35,332 nucleotides of DNA from Chitinophagaceae bacterium UBA4857 (GCA_002399735.1 DHEF01000012.1:1-35332); one strand, 5' to 3'; counted from the first letter of the stretch, positions 8,933 to 18,153 are shown. Notes: generated from the sequence alone by a model not told the origin. Made by a program: numbers and translations.

Positions 8933-8998
8933 TTTCAGCATAAGTTAATGGGGGAGATGCTGGATTGACTATTACATGTCACTTAGACGTCCGGAGCT

Positions 8999-9075
8999 CC
9001 CGAAACAAGTTCGGGATGCTGCAAATTGCCCAATAGAATTAATGCAGTAGAACGGAGCGTCGCAACATCAGTTTA
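8999..9075 (+). repeat. CCCGAA hairpin and GCCCAATA-family repeat, copy 2
   Basis: CCCGAA (8999-9004) pairs with TTCGGG (9010-9015). It is followed by TTGCCCAATAGAATTAATGC and CGTCGCAACATCAG, which align by eye with the copy at 5757-5812 (GCCCAATAAAG, TACGCAACAGGCG). The 8933-8998 stretch before it holds no recognisable feature. Confidence 0.5.
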
Positions 9076-9112
9076 ATCAAGGAACAACAGCTGGTAACAA
9101 AAAGATTTCTAT

Positions 9113-10936
9113 TTACTTTAAGCCAAATCTTGCTATCATTAAACCATGATCCGATGGATAACCTGTGGGCCAGGCGGTGATTAACTTAAAATCTTTCAGC
9201 TCCAATTTTCGGCCTTTGTAATACAACTGATCTATACGTTCGCCGATTGTATGGGTGAAACCGGGGTGTGTGCTAATATTGGGAAACACCTGTCTGTATG
9301 CATCGGTAAATCCGGTCTGTGTTAATGTAACAGAAGCGGAATTTTCGGTGCCTCCATCTACCGCCGGAACCGCATTAAAATCGCCTGCAAAAATTACCGG
9401 CACACTATCTGTTTTTGCAAAACGGTTTTTATGAAAGTCGTATACCGCAGCAAATTGATTCATTCCATACCAATTGGACATAATGTATATTTCCTGCGTT
9501 TTGCTCACCGCTATTTTTGCACCCAAATTCATAAAAGGTGCCAGGGCCGGCACCGCAACAGCAGTAATGGGATACTTGCTTAACACAGAAATATTCGAGC
9601 CCTGGTTTAAGTAATCCCAATCGGCACTGGCGGCATAATAGTAACCTAGTTCTGCAGCAATAAATTCGCCTGCTGAATACGTTTCCTGTAACATAACTAC
9701 ATCAGCATTTTCTTTTTTAATCATTTCCACAATCCGCTTGCGGGAATCAAAACCATCTTTGGCTTCTGTAAAATGTTTGCCGCCATGCCATATATTCCAG
9801 TTTGCAACTGTAATGGAATCTATTCGTTTGTTTATTCGCAATGTTTTAGATATAAAATATTTTGTCCATGCGCTTTGAATCTCTGTTTCCTCTACCGTCC
9901 TATTCCATATTCTTAACTCATCAATCTCAAAATTGGGTGCATGTAAAGTACGGCTGTAAATATGTTTTTGCATAGCGTCATTATTAATAACAATGTGGCC
10001 GTTTTGCAAAGCATACAGTTGTGTTACTGGTGCTACTTCTACAAAATCAATTACCTGGTGTACGGTATACGGGTTGCGCATTAACTCCGATCGTACTTTA
10101 TTAATCGTTGTAAAATCTGCATCTTTTACTGCTGCCGGTTTTATTTGCAAATAATCATTGTATAATTTTTTAGGTTCTGTTAGTAATAACATGTAATCTT
10201 TATCGAGCACATGGCCTGCACCTAACGCGTTAAATGCGTCTACCAGTTTTTGCAAGTTGACAGCACCTTGCTGAATTGTAGTTTGTAATAGTGTATCCGG
10301 ACTATCCGCTTTTTTAGCACCTATGATAAACGGTGTCTGTTCGTTGAGGTTAAAACCAACAGAATCGCCTAAAAAATATTGTGCTTTTATATCGCCATCA
10401 TAAAATAGTTTTAACTGTGCTTCCTTACTATTATATGTCATGGTTAACTGGTGCCAGCTACCATCATTTAGTGGCATAATATGCCCGTTGTCACGTTCAT
10501 TGGTTATTCTTCTTTTTCCTGTACCAATATTAAATGCCCAGGTACCACCTGCATAATAAAATAACCAACCTGGTTTCTTTTGTTCGGAAAGGCCGGTATT
10601 AACAGCCTGCTTTTGGCCTATTAACGGCATTGTATAATTTGATGGCACATTGGTCCTAACCCAAAACTGAACACTGTAATCTTGTTGGGTATTAAAATTT
10701 AATAGTGCTTTATCTATGATTATTTCATTAACAGTAGCAGGTTGTAATTGCAATGCGTTACCGGCAAAGCTTCTGGTATAAGCAGGTGTACCACTAACTA
10801 TTGGTGTAAAGACTTCTTTTGCTTTTATACCTGTTGTTTTATTAAAATTAAAATATGCCGTGGGTGAAATATTGGTTTGAGCCTGAGTTATTACAGTTAC
10901 AACTACTAACCATGAACAAAGCAATTTTTTAATCAT
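9113..10936 (-). CDS. Secreted LamG plus endonuclease/exonuclease/phosphatase-fold protein
   Basis: 607 aa with a signal peptide (about 1-20, ending TQAQ). Residues 24-207 form a LamG/concanavalin A-like lectin sandwich (DYSVQFWVRT, WHQLTMTYN, LKLFYDGD, FIIGAKK). Its closing strand, EIDELRIWNRTVEETEIQ, appears only at 337-354, so roughly 125 residues of unfamiliar sequence interrupt the domain. Residues 374-607 are an EEP-fold hydrolase with NWNIWHGG, Glu418 in LQETYS, GDFNAVP, RIDQLYY and the terminal SDHG. The metal- and phosphate-binding set is complete. The fold includes nucleases, phosphodiesterases and sphingomyelinases; the sequence does not choose among them. It could be a surface enzyme that binds glycans and cleaves phosphodiesters. 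Confidence 0.88.
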   Translation of the reverse strand: MIKKLLCSWLVVVTVITQAQTNISPTAYFNFNKTTGIKAKEVFTPIVSGTPAYTRSFAGNALQLQPATVNEIIIDKALLNFNTQQDYSVQFWVRTNVPSNYTMPLIGQKQAVNTGLSEQKKPGWLFYYAGGTWAFNIGTGKRRITNERDNGHIMPLNDGSWHQLTMTYNSKEAQLKLFYDGDIKAQYFLGDSVGFNLNEQTPFIIGAKKADSPDTLLQTTIQQGAVNLQKLVDAFNALGAGHVLDKDYMLLLTEPKKLYNDYLQIKPAAVKDADFTTINKVRSELMRNPYTVHQVIDFVEVAPVTQLYALQNGHIVINNDAMQKHIYSRTLHAPNFEIDELRIWNRTVEETEIQSAWTKYFISKTLRINKRIDSITVANWNIWHGGKHFTEAKDGFDSRKRIVEMIKKENADVVMLQETYSAGEFIAAELGYYYAASADWDYLNQGSNISVLSKYPITAVAVPALAPFMNLGAKIAVSKTQEIYIMSNWYGMNQFAAVYDFHKNRFAKTDSVPVIFAGDFNAVPAVDGGTENSASVTLTQTGFTDAYRQVFPNISTHPGFTHTIGERIDQLYYKGRKLELKDFKLITAWPTGYPSDHGLMIARFGLK

Positions 10937-11051
10937 AAATAGAGGGATAGATAAAAGTTCAAGGTAAAGCTAAAAAACTGGCTATGTTAGATTGCTAAAC
11001 AATTTTGCAAATACGATTGCGTAAATTCGTTGTGTAAATTAATATGCAAAT

Positions 11052-11615
11052 ATGTTAGCATTTATTAAACAACCCTGGCCCTGGTATGTGGCCGGGCCGT
11101 TAATCGGGCTTGTAATACCTACATTGTTAATATTAGGCAATAAATCCTTTGGTATTAGCTCATCTTTAAGGCATATTTGTGCGGCATGTATACCAGCCAA
11201 TATTCCTTTTTTTACTTACGATTGGAAAAAACAAGTCTGGAATTTGTTTTTTGTTGGCGGCATTTTTCTGGGCGGTCTTATTGCCATATTATTTTTAGCC
11301 AACCCCGAGCCCATTGCTGTAAACCCTGAACTGGTAAAAGAACTGGCAGACTATGGAATTACAAATTACCAGGCATTGGTTCCTTCTGATATTATGAACT
11401 GGCCATCTTTGTTTACGTTAAAAGGATTTATACTAATGGTTCTTGGGGGATTTTTAGTAGGCTTTGGCACCCGATACGCCGGCGGTTGTACCAGCGGTCA
11501 TGCCATTATGGGGTTATCCACTTTACAATGGCCATCTTTAATTGCTACCATTTGTTTTATGATTGGTGGATTTATCATGGCCAACCTTATTTTACCTTAT
11601 ATACTTAGTCTGTAA
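11052..11615 (+). CDS. YeeE/YedE-family sulfur transport protein, first half
   Basis: 187 aa inner-membrane protein with about four to five TM segments. The conserved motif FGTRYAGGCTSGHAIMGLSTLQWPSL near residues 137-162 carries the Cys that in the YeeE/TsuA family relays thiosulfate through the channel. An ICAACIPANIPFF stretch (about 41-53) adds two more Cys. Full-length YeeE proteins carry two such halves in one chain; here they are two genes 7 bp apart, the usual two-gene arrangement for this family in Bacteroidota. The likely role is import of thiosulfate or another reduced sulfur compound. The usual companions (MBL-fold persulfide dioxygenase, rhodanese) are not adjacent. Confidence 0.9.
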   Translation: MLAFIKQPWPWYVAGPLIGLVIPTLLILGNKSFGISSSLRHICAACIPANIPFFTYDWKKQVWNLFFVGGIFLGGLIAILFLANPEPIAVNPELVKELADYGITNYQALVPSDIMNWPSLFTLKGFILMVLGGFLVGFGTRYAGGCTSGHAIMGLSTLQWPSLIATICFMIGGFIMANLILPYILSL

Positions 11616-11622
11616 AAAATTA

Positions 11623-12081
11623 ATGAACGTTATGAGTAACGCTGCACCACACAAGCCAAATACTATATGGCAACAATATATAAAGTTTATAGTTGTAGGT
11701 GTTTTATTCGGTATTGTGTTTGTGAAAGCCGAAATAATAAGTTGGTTTCGTATTCAGGAAATGTTTCGGTTACAATCGTTTCACATGTATGGTGTAATTG
11801 GCAGTGCCATTGTAGTTGGCCTATTATCAGTATGGCTTATTAAAAAGTTTAATATAAAAACGATAAATGGCGAAACCATAACTTTTACAAAGAAAAGTTT
11901 TAACAAGGGTCAGATTTACGGAGGCTTGTTATTTGGTTTTGGTTGGGCATTAACCGGTGCCTGCCCCGGGCCGTTGTTTGCGCAAATTGGTACTGGTGCA
12001 ACAGTGGTAATTATTACTTTGTTAAGCGCCATTGCGGGCACCTGGGTGTATGGCCGGTTTAAAAACTATTTGCCGCATTAG
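11623..12081 (+). CDS. YeeE/YedE-family sulfur transport protein, second half
   Basis: 152 aa from the ATG at 11623, 7 bp after the first half. An ATG at 11632 is also possible. A longer open frame reaches back to 11563, but that would overlap the first gene. About four TM segments are visible. The key motif is FGWALTGACPGPLFAQIGTG (about 106-125), with the conserved Gly-x-Cys-Pro-Gly that mirrors the GGCTSG motif of the partner. The two proteins probably form one heteromeric channel. Its stop is only 15 bp from the end of the convergent DUF4421-like gene, with no terminator hairpin visible in the gap. Confidence 0.88.
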   Translation: MNVMSNAAPHKPNTIWQQYIKFIVVGVLFGIVFVKAEIISWFRIQEMFRLQSFHMYGVIGSAIVVGLLSVWLIKKFNIKTINGETITFTKKSFNKGQIYGGLLFGFGWALTGACPGPLFAQIGTGATVVIITLLSAIAGTWVYGRFKNYLPH

Positions 12082-12096
12082 GAATTCGGATTACTT

Positions 12097-13137
12097 CTAA
12101 AATCTCTCTTCCACTTCCCTGATTCTTTTTTTCAACAAGCCTTTGGGCGGAAAACGTTTAGCAAAAGTAATGCGGTAGTTACCGGTACTAAATACATAAT
12201 CACGGGATGATGTTACACCGGGCGCAGTAATACGGTTGGCCACCCACGATAATGATGCCGACCACTTATCGTTGTTATAGCCAACTACAGTGCGGAAAAA
12301 TAAGTTGGGACTAAAAGTTGTTTTTGAAACCGATGTGCCATCATCCAACCTTTCCTTTACAAAATTTATATTGGTATTAATGGTTGATGATGCGGTTGCA
12401 AAAAAGTTTTCCCTAAACACAAAAGTATAGGCATAACCGGCTCCGGGTCCTAACGAAATAAAGCTGGATTTTGCAACATCCTGCTGCGGATAAGAATTGT
12501 ATAATACCTCCGGCACCAGGGCACTATCGGCTTTAACCAAACCATAATATGCCTCGGCTCCCACTAAAAAAGTACCGGCCGATTTTTTTTGCCATTCGTT
12601 TTGTAAAAATGCAGCCTTGTAAGAAAACCGATCGTAGTTTAAAATATTAAAAGCACTAAAACCCAATTTGCGTACTTTAATATCCGGCCGCTGGTAAAAA
12701 CTTAACTGATTATCACTTGCATATCCTTTGGGACGTAAGTAAAACCCTCCGTAAAACTGACCTAACAAATCCACCAGCCATTTACGTGTATAAATATGTG
12801 TTTGTAAATCCAGCGAACGTGTTTTGCCTTTTACATCGTTATCGGGATTAATAAATGATAAAGGAAAACTGGCATTAAGTGTTATAGGACCGTAAGTAAC
12901 ACCAACACCCAGGTTTAAGGCACCATTGGGGCGGTAACGTAACGGACGAACACCTCTATTTCCCTGAATATTAAAATGGGTGTACTTACCCGAAAAAAAA
13001 ACACGACCGGTAATTAATTTAGGGTAAGTGTCATAATAAGAGCTGTCATGGTCAGCAGGTTTCCACTGCGAAAAACCTGTTACTACAAAATGAAGTAATA
13101 CTACTAAGCCTGTCCATTTTTTTATACGTACTGCCAT
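12097..13137 (-). CDS. DUF4421-like outer-membrane beta-barrel protein
   Basis: 346 aa with a signal peptide (about 1-23, ending TGFSQ). The mature N-terminus has DSSYYDTYPKLITGRVFFSGKY, which resembles the start of the DUF4421 family of Bacteroidota. The rest alternates amphipathic strands and turns (LNLGVGVTYGPITLNASFP, FISLGPGAGYAYTFVF, WSASLSWVANRI) and ends in a basic tail (KKRIREVEERF). A predicted outer-membrane barrel is inferred from this pattern; no function is known to me. It is divergent from the serine hydrolase gene. A TACTTTAC element lies 3 nt before its ATG. Confidence 0.72.
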   Translation of the reverse strand: MAVRIKKWTGLVVLLHFVVTGFSQWKPADHDSSYYDTYPKLITGRVFFSGKYTHFNIQGNRGVRPLRYRPNGALNLGVGVTYGPITLNASFPLSFINPDNDVKGKTRSLDLQTHIYTRKWLVDLLGQFYGGFYLRPKGYASDNQLSFYQRPDIKVRKLGFSAFNILNYDRFSYKAAFLQNEWQKKSAGTFLVGAEAYYGLVKADSALVPEVLYNSYPQQDVAKSSFISLGPGAGYAYTFVFRENFFATASSTINTNINFVKERLDDGTSVSKTTFSPNLFFRTVVGYNNDKWSASLSWVANRITAPGVTSSRDYVFSTGNYRITFAKRFPPKGLLKKRIREVEERF

Positions 13138-13140
13138 GTG

Positions 13141-13148
13141 GTAAAGTA
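13141..13148 (-). promoter_or_regulatory. TAnnTTTx -7-like element of the DUF4421-like gene
   Basis: On the minus strand TACTTTAC lies 3 nt before the ATG at 13137. It fits TAnnTTTG at six of eight positions. No -33 TTTG is obvious. Confidence 0.25.
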
Positions 13149-13283
13149 AACTAAAAAAGTCGTGCCATATATTGGGTTACAAAGAAATATAATATAAAAT
13201 TTTTACTAACAACTACTACTAAACTAATAAAAGAGGTTAAGTCCACCGCAAATAAACGCAGTTTTTTATGTACCTATATGTTG

Positions 13284-13291
13284 TACCTTAC
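13284..13291 (+). promoter_or_regulatory. TAnnTT -7-like element of the serine hydrolase gene
   Basis: TACCTTAC ends 4 nt before the preferred ATG at 13296, with a T-run about 20 nt further upstream in place of a clean TTTG. If it is used, the upstream ATG at 13278 could not be the start. Confidence 0.25.
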
Positions 13292-13295
13292 TGCC

Positions 13296-14549
13296 ATGTT
13301 ACGTATTGTTTTACTAAGCATTGCCATTGGCAGCAATTTGTTTATGCAGGCACAAAATAAAACAACCCCTTGGTTAAAAAAATATTTACACACACATGCG
13401 TCGCCGTTTTTGCAGCAAGTTTTAAACCAACCCGATACATTCAGGTACCAACTTATTTATACCCAAATAAACCGAGATAAAAACAACAAACCGTCTTTCA
13501 AACATTTTTATTTAAACGTTGATAAGGATAAATACTTCAATCCTGCCTCAACCGTAAAAATGCCTTTGGCGTTTTTAGCATTAGAAAAGTTGAATAACCT
13601 GCACATTAACGGCTTAGATAAAAACAGCAGTATGTTAACCGATAGTGCAAGGCCACCACAAACCGCTGTACTTACCGATGCTACTGCGCAAAACGGCAAA
13701 CCATCTATAGCACACTACATAAAAAAGATTTTTTTAGTAAGTGATAACGATGCCTATAATCGTTTGTACGAATTTATTAGCCAGCAAACTATTAATGAGC
13801 GGCTGCAACAAATGGGTTACAATACCATGCAAATAACCCGACGTTTTATACGCATGACCGAAGAAGAAAACCGTTATACCAACCCCATTCGTTTTTTTAA
13901 TACACAAAACGACTTGTTGTATAACCAGCCTGAAGCAAAAAGTAATTTTATTTTTGATTTTAGCAAGCCGCGATTGATTGGCAATGGTTATTACGATCGG
14001 GATGAAAAATTAATAAACAGCCCGATGGATTTTACCACACATAACAATGCACCGTTGCAAGATTTGCAACAGTTATTACAATCGGTATTATTTCCACAAT
14101 CGGTAAAGCCGGAACAACGGTTTAACTTAACCAACGAAGACTATCATTTTTTATACAAATACATGTCGCAATTACCTAGCGAAAGCGATTATCCTAAGTA
14201 CGATACCAACGAATTTTTTGATAGTTACACCAAGTTCTTTTTCTTCCGCGATAAAAAATCGTCCGTACCACCACATATTCGTTCGTTTAATAAAACGGGT
14301 TGGAGTTATGGCTTTTTAACCGACATATGTTACATAGTTGATTTTAAAAACAATGTTGAGTTTATGTTAAGCGGAAATATTTATGTAAACAAAGACGGCA
14401 TTTTAAACGATGATAAATACGAGTACAACGAAACCGGTTATCCGTTTTTTAAAGAGGTGGGTGAAATAATTTATAACTACGAGCTAAACCGCAAACGAAA
14501 GTTTGCACCGGTACTCAACAACTGGAAAGAAATTGTAGAAGGGCAATAG
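13296..14549 (+). CDS. Secreted class A beta-lactamase-like serine hydrolase
   Basis: 417 aa from the ATG at 13296, chosen because it starts a clean signal peptide (MLRIVLLSIAIG...MQAQ); the frame is open back to another ATG at 13278. It contains the three active-site elements of serine beta-lactamases and penicillin-recognising enzymes: Ser85-T-V-Lys88, Ser149-Asp-Asn151 and Lys333-Thr-Gly335 (KTGWSYGFL). It is longer than classical class A enzymes (about 290 aa), and the extra sequence lies between SDN and KTG. I could not identify an omega-loop Glu166 equivalent with confidence, so true beta-lactamase activity is uncertain. A peptidase or esterase acting in the periplasm is possible. Confidence 0.85.
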   Translation: MLRIVLLSIAIGSNLFMQAQNKTTPWLKKYLHTHASPFLQQVLNQPDTFRYQLIYTQINRDKNNKPSFKHFYLNVDKDKYFNPASTVKMPLAFLALEKLNNLHINGLDKNSSMLTDSARPPQTAVLTDATAQNGKPSIAHYIKKIFLVSDNDAYNRLYEFISQQTINERLQQMGYNTMQITRRFIRMTEEENRYTNPIRFFNTQNDLLYNQPEAKSNFIFDFSKPRLIGNGYYDRDEKLINSPMDFTTHNNAPLQDLQQLLQSVLFPQSVKPEQRFNLTNEDYHFLYKYMSQLPSESDYPKYDTNEFFDSYTKFFFFRDKKSSVPPHIRSFNKTGWSYGFLTDICYIVDFKNNVEFMLSGNIYVNKDGILNDDKYEYNETGYPFFKEVGEIIYNYELNRKRKFAPVLNNWKEIVEGQ

Positions 14550-14869
14550 TATCTTTTTGTTACCGGCGTCCCACCCTTGATTAGACTTTTGTTGTGTCAC
14601 TCACTGCATCGTCCCAATCGCTAATCATCATCGTAACAAAGCAGGTTACATAAATGTATTGCAAGCAGGCATAAGCGGGTGAGGGATAGCAGTGGAAAGC
14701 CCGGTGAGGCCCCACCCGACCTCCCCAAAGGGGAGGAGGAAGAAGCTTGGCTTCTGTGCCGGACTTGTAACGTATAGCCCGACCGATGTGCGGTAAAACA
14801 AGGCGAGGTACGAGCCGTAGTTTTATTGCACAGCGGGCACCCCATAATAAAAAATCTACTTTTTAAAAA
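14550..14869. repeat. Non-coding gap with several short repeats
   Basis: A 320-nt gap without a gene. At 14592-14611 it holds the second copy of the TTGTGTCACTCACTGCATCG repeat. At 14720-14736 is a perfect hairpin, CCTCCCC-AAA-GGGGAGG. Around 14681-14704 is GGGATAGCAGTGGAAAGCCC, a motif I recognise as recurring in Bacteroidota intergenic DNA. TACTTTTT at 14857-14864 could be the -7 element for the GH9 gene. A 74-codon minus-strand open frame lies wholly within these repeats and is not credible. Confidence 0.6.
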
Positions 14870-14884
14870 GTGAAAATAAGCTGT

Positions 14885-17428
14885 ATGAAAATATTATTTA
14901 CTTGTTTGTTTTGTTTGGTGGCAGTACTGTTACAAGCCCAACAAAGCTGGATACGCATTAACCAACTGGGTTATAAAACCGGCGCACCTAAAGTGGCCGT
15001 ATGGTGTAGTAAAACAAATGAAAACGTTAACAACTGGCAGGTAATAAACGTTGATAAAAACACAACCGTTTTAAACAACACGTCAGCAAAACAATTTGGT
15101 GCTTACGGTCCGTTTGTACAAACAGCACAACTCGATTTTTCGGTAATTACCGCCCCCGGAAAATATATGATTAAAGCCGGCAATACACAATCGCCGGTGT
15201 TTACCATTAATGATAATGCTTACGAAGGTACCGCCGATTTTGGCTTGCGTTACATGCGCCAGCAAAGATGTGGTTACAATCCGTTTTTAAAAGACAGTTG
15301 CCATACACGTGACGGGTATGTTTTGTACGGACAAGGAGCAGGAATACAAGACAGCACTTATATTGATGCAACAGGTGGTTGGCACGATGCCAGCGACTAT
15401 TTACAATACGCTACTACAACGGCTAATGCTACTTATCATTTACTAATGGCTTACCGAGATTTTCCAAATGTGTTTACCGATAAAAAAATGGCTAACGGAT
15501 TGGATGGAAATAACAAAATTGCCGATGTATTAGACGAGGCAAAATGGGGCCTGGATTGGTTGCTTAAACTACACCCGAAAAAAGATTGGATGTTTAACCA
15601 GGTGGCCGATGACCGTGACCATATAAGTATGCGTATGCCTGCATTGGACAGCCAGTATGGACGTGGCCATGAACGACCTGTTTATTTTATTAACGGCCAA
15701 CCACAACAACGTGGTAAGTTTATGAACAACACAACAGGTACCAGTTCTACCGCTGCAAAAATGTCCAGCGCATTTGGTTTGGGTTCAAAACTATTACAAC
15801 AATTTTATCCGGAGTATGCGGATACCTTGCATCAAAAATTTTTATCGGCTTACTCGTATGCGCATATTAAAAAAGGTGTCACACAAACCGTATCGGTAAA
15901 ATCGCCCTACATTTATGCAGAAGAAAACTGGATGGATGATATGGAACTGGCCGAAGTAACTTATTACAAGTTTACCAAACAGTTTAGCGATAAAGAATCG
16001 GCCATAAACTTAACCAATGCTTTTAACTATGCAAAGCAAGAACCATTAACCCCATGGTTTGTGAATGATACGGCGGCGCATTACCAATGGTATCCGTTTA
16101 TAAATCTGGGCCATTACGAATTGGCCAAAGAGTTAAAGCTAAAAGCTGCAAGCAATAAAAAATACAAAACCCAATACGATACCATTATTGCTTTTTACAA
16201 ACGTGGCATTGAAGCTGTGGCACAACGGGCAAATGCCAATGCATTTAACCGCGGCGTACCTTTTATTTGGTGTAGTAATAATTTAACCGCAGCATTTGCC
16301 ATACAATGTTATTGGTATAGGCAGCTTACCGGCGATGCACAGTTTGAAAAACTGGAACAGGCTTGTTTTGACTGGTTGTTGGGCTGCAACCCTTGGGGCA
16401 CAAGCATGGTATATGGCTTACCCGCTAATGGCGATACGCCGGTAGACCCGCACTCGGCTTTTACCTACGTTAAAAAATATCCTATTGATGGCGGCCTGGT
16501 GGATGGTCCGGTGTACACCAGCATTTATAAAAACCTTATTGGTATACAACTGTACAACGAGGATAGTTACGCTCCTTTTCAAAGTGATTTAGCCGTTTAC
16601 CACGATGACTATGGCGATTACAGCACCAACGAACCAACCATGGATGGCACCGCTTCGCTGGTGTATTTACTGGCCGCACAACAATCTTCCTATTCAGCCA
16701 AAAAACTACCTAAAACAACCTACAATAAAGGCGGTATTATTCGTGGCGATAGTACTATAAAAAAGATTGCATTGGTGTTTACCGGCCATGAGTATAACGA
16801 TGGAGGTAACTTTATTGCCCAAACCTTACAGCAAAAAAACATTCGGGCATCCTTCTTTTTAACAGGCGATTTTTACCGCAATCCGCAGTTTTCGGCTACC
16901 ATCAAAAAGCTCAATGCAGGTAAACATTATATGGGTGCCCATTCCGATAAACACCTGTTATACTGCGATTGGCAAAAACCTGACAGTTTACTTATAAACA
17001 ATGAAACCTTTGAAAAAGACCTGTTAAACAACTATAAGGCGATGAAAACCAAAGGAGTGAATATTGATAAAAGTCGCTATTTTTTACCCCCATATGAGTG
17101 GTATAACGATATTATAACTAGCTGGACTGCTAAACTAAACCTACAATTGATTAATTTTACACCCGGAACAGTGAGTAGTGCAGATTATACCTGGCCGCAG
17201 TTACCCAATTACCGTAACAACGAGGCCATATATAACTCAATACTTAACTATGAGCAACAAAAGGTTAATGGGCTAAACGGGTTTATGTTATTACTGCATA
17301 TTGGTACCGACCCACGACGCAAGGAAAAATTTTACACCCTTTTGCCACAGCTAATAAGTTATTTACAAAACAAACAATATGAGTTTGTTACTGTTGATGA
17401 ATTGTTAGCGTCAAAAACAAAAAATTAA
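14885..17428 (+). CDS. Secreted GH9 glycosidase fused to a NodB-like deacetylase domain
   Basis: 847 aa from the ATG at 14885, which starts a clean signal peptide; a GTG at 14870 would add five residues. Residues 20-113 are a CelD N-terminal Ig-like domain (WIRINQLGY). Residues 115-600 are a GH9 (alpha/alpha)6 barrel: WHDASD at 166-171 matches the DAGD catalytic Asp pair, with the general acid Glu583 in TNEPTMDG. GH9 enzymes are endoglucanases or exo-glucosaminidases. Residues 627-845 resemble a polysaccharide deacetylase: HSDKH (His686, His690) fits the metal-binding motif, FLPPYEW fits motif 3 and LLLHIG the late His motif. The usual TFDD motif is FTGHEYND here. The fusion suggests coupled deacetylation and hydrolysis of an amino- or acetyl-sugar polymer (inference). 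Confidence 0.88.
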   Translation: MKILFTCLFCLVAVLLQAQQSWIRINQLGYKTGAPKVAVWCSKTNENVNNWQVINVDKNTTVLNNTSAKQFGAYGPFVQTAQLDFSVITAPGKYMIKAGNTQSPVFTINDNAYEGTADFGLRYMRQQRCGYNPFLKDSCHTRDGYVLYGQGAGIQDSTYIDATGGWHDASDYLQYATTTANATYHLLMAYRDFPNVFTDKKMANGLDGNNKIADVLDEAKWGLDWLLKLHPKKDWMFNQVADDRDHISMRMPALDSQYGRGHERPVYFINGQPQQRGKFMNNTTGTSSTAAKMSSAFGLGSKLLQQFYPEYADTLHQKFLSAYSYAHIKKGVTQTVSVKSPYIYAEENWMDDMELAEVTYYKFTKQFSDKESAINLTNAFNYAKQEPLTPWFVNDTAAHYQWYPFINLGHYELAKELKLKAASNKKYKTQYDTIIAFYKRGIEAVAQRANANAFNRGVPFIWCSNNLTAAFAIQCYWYRQLTGDAQFEKLEQACFDWLLGCNPWGTSMVYGLPANGDTPVDPHSAFTYVKKYPIDGGLVDGPVYTSIYKNLIGIQLYNEDSYAPFQSDLAVYHDDYGDYSTNEPTMDGTASLVYLLAAQQSSYSAKKLPKTTYNKGGIIRGDSTIKKIALVFTGHEYNDGGNFIAQTLQQKNIRASFFLTGDFYRNPQFSATIKKLNAGKHYMGAHSDKHLLYCDWQKPDSLLINNETFEKDLLNNYKAMKTKGVNIDKSRYFLPPYEWYNDIITSWTAKLNLQLINFTPGTVSSADYTWPQLPNYRNNEAIYNSILNYEQQKVNGLNGFMLLLHIGTDPRRKEKFYTLLPQLISYLQNKQYEFVTVDELLASKTKN

Positions 17429-17454
17429 GGCTAATAAAATAGAAAAGTGATATA

Positions 17455-18132
17455 ATGAAAACTGAAAAAGTTAACTACAAAGGACAGGCACGTTTATTTA
17501 AAAGCGATTATCTGGAAATGCTTACCAAAACCCATCCATTGGTAATTTGGGGTATGTACATTCCGGTTATTGCCTACATGTTGTATTACAGCAATACCAC
17601 TATTGGTTTTAGCGCTGGTAAAATAGCGGCCATATTTGGTGGTGCCATGCTTTTCTGGACATTGTTTGAATACCTGGCTCACCGTTTTATTTTCCATTGG
17701 ACAAGTGAAAACAAGGCCATCCAAAAATTTTCATATACCATTCACGGTAATCACCACGAGTACCCCCGCGACCGCCAGCGCTTATTTATGCCACCGGTAC
17801 CCAGTATATTATTAGCATCAGTTATTTTCTTTAGCATGTATGTTATAATCGGCAAATATACTTTCGCATTTTTCCCCGGCTTTATTTTCGGTTACCTGAG
17901 TTATGGCACTATGCACTACGCTATCCATGCCTGGAACCCTCCTTACAAATGGATGAAAGCATTATGGCGTAACCACCACCTGCATCATTACAAAAATGAT
18001 GAATTAGGTTTTGGCGTAAGCTCAACATTCTGGGATCATGTGTTTGGTACCATGTTCGACTTAAAGAAAGAAAAAGAAGACAAAAGCAAATCACAAAACT
18101 TAATGTTTCAAAAGAAAGGACAAGAAGCATAA
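17455..18132 (+). CDS. Fatty acid hydroxylase / sterol desaturase family protein
   Basis: 225 aa di-iron membrane enzyme. About four TM segments surround the histidine clusters: HRFIFH (near 80-85), HGNHHEYPRDRQR (near 97), GTMHYAIH, and RNHHLHHY (near 172). The order and spacing fit the ERG3/FA2H superfamily, and the HGNHHEYPRD box is most like fatty acid 2-hydroxylases that modify sphingolipid acyl chains. Bacteroidota make sphingolipids, so a lipid 2-hydroxylase is plausible, but carotenoid or sterol-like substrates are not excluded. There is no cytochrome b5 domain. It lies 26 bp after the GH9 gene and may be co-transcribed. A terminator follows at 18154-18181. Confidence 0.88.
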   Translation: MKTEKVNYKGQARLFKSDYLEMLTKTHPLVIWGMYIPVIAYMLYYSNTTIGFSAGKIAAIFGGAMLFWTLFEYLAHRFIFHWTSENKAIQKFSYTIHGNHHEYPRDRQRLFMPPVPSILLASVIFFSMYVIIGKYTFAFFPGFIFGYLSYGTMHYAIHAWNPPYKWMKALWRNHHLHHYKNDELGFGVSSTFWDHVFGTMFDLKKEKEDKSKSQNLMFQKKGQEA

Positions 18133-18153
18133 AGAACGTTTCAGCAAATATTT

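Noticed and set aside
11563..11622. Upstream extension of the second YeeE-like gene
   Set aside because: It would overlap the end of the first gene by 53 bp. The ATG at 11623 gives the expected family length and a normal 7-bp gap.
13296..14549. Antibiotic-resistance beta-lactamase
   Set aside because: The SxxK, SDN and KTG motifs are present, but the length is atypical and no Glu166 equivalent is identifiable, so resistance cannot be claimed from sequence.
14621..14845. 74-codon minus-strand open frame before the GH9 gene
   Set aside because: Entirely within repeats and the CCTCCCC hairpin. The protein is rich in Ser, Cys and Pro with no family resemblance.
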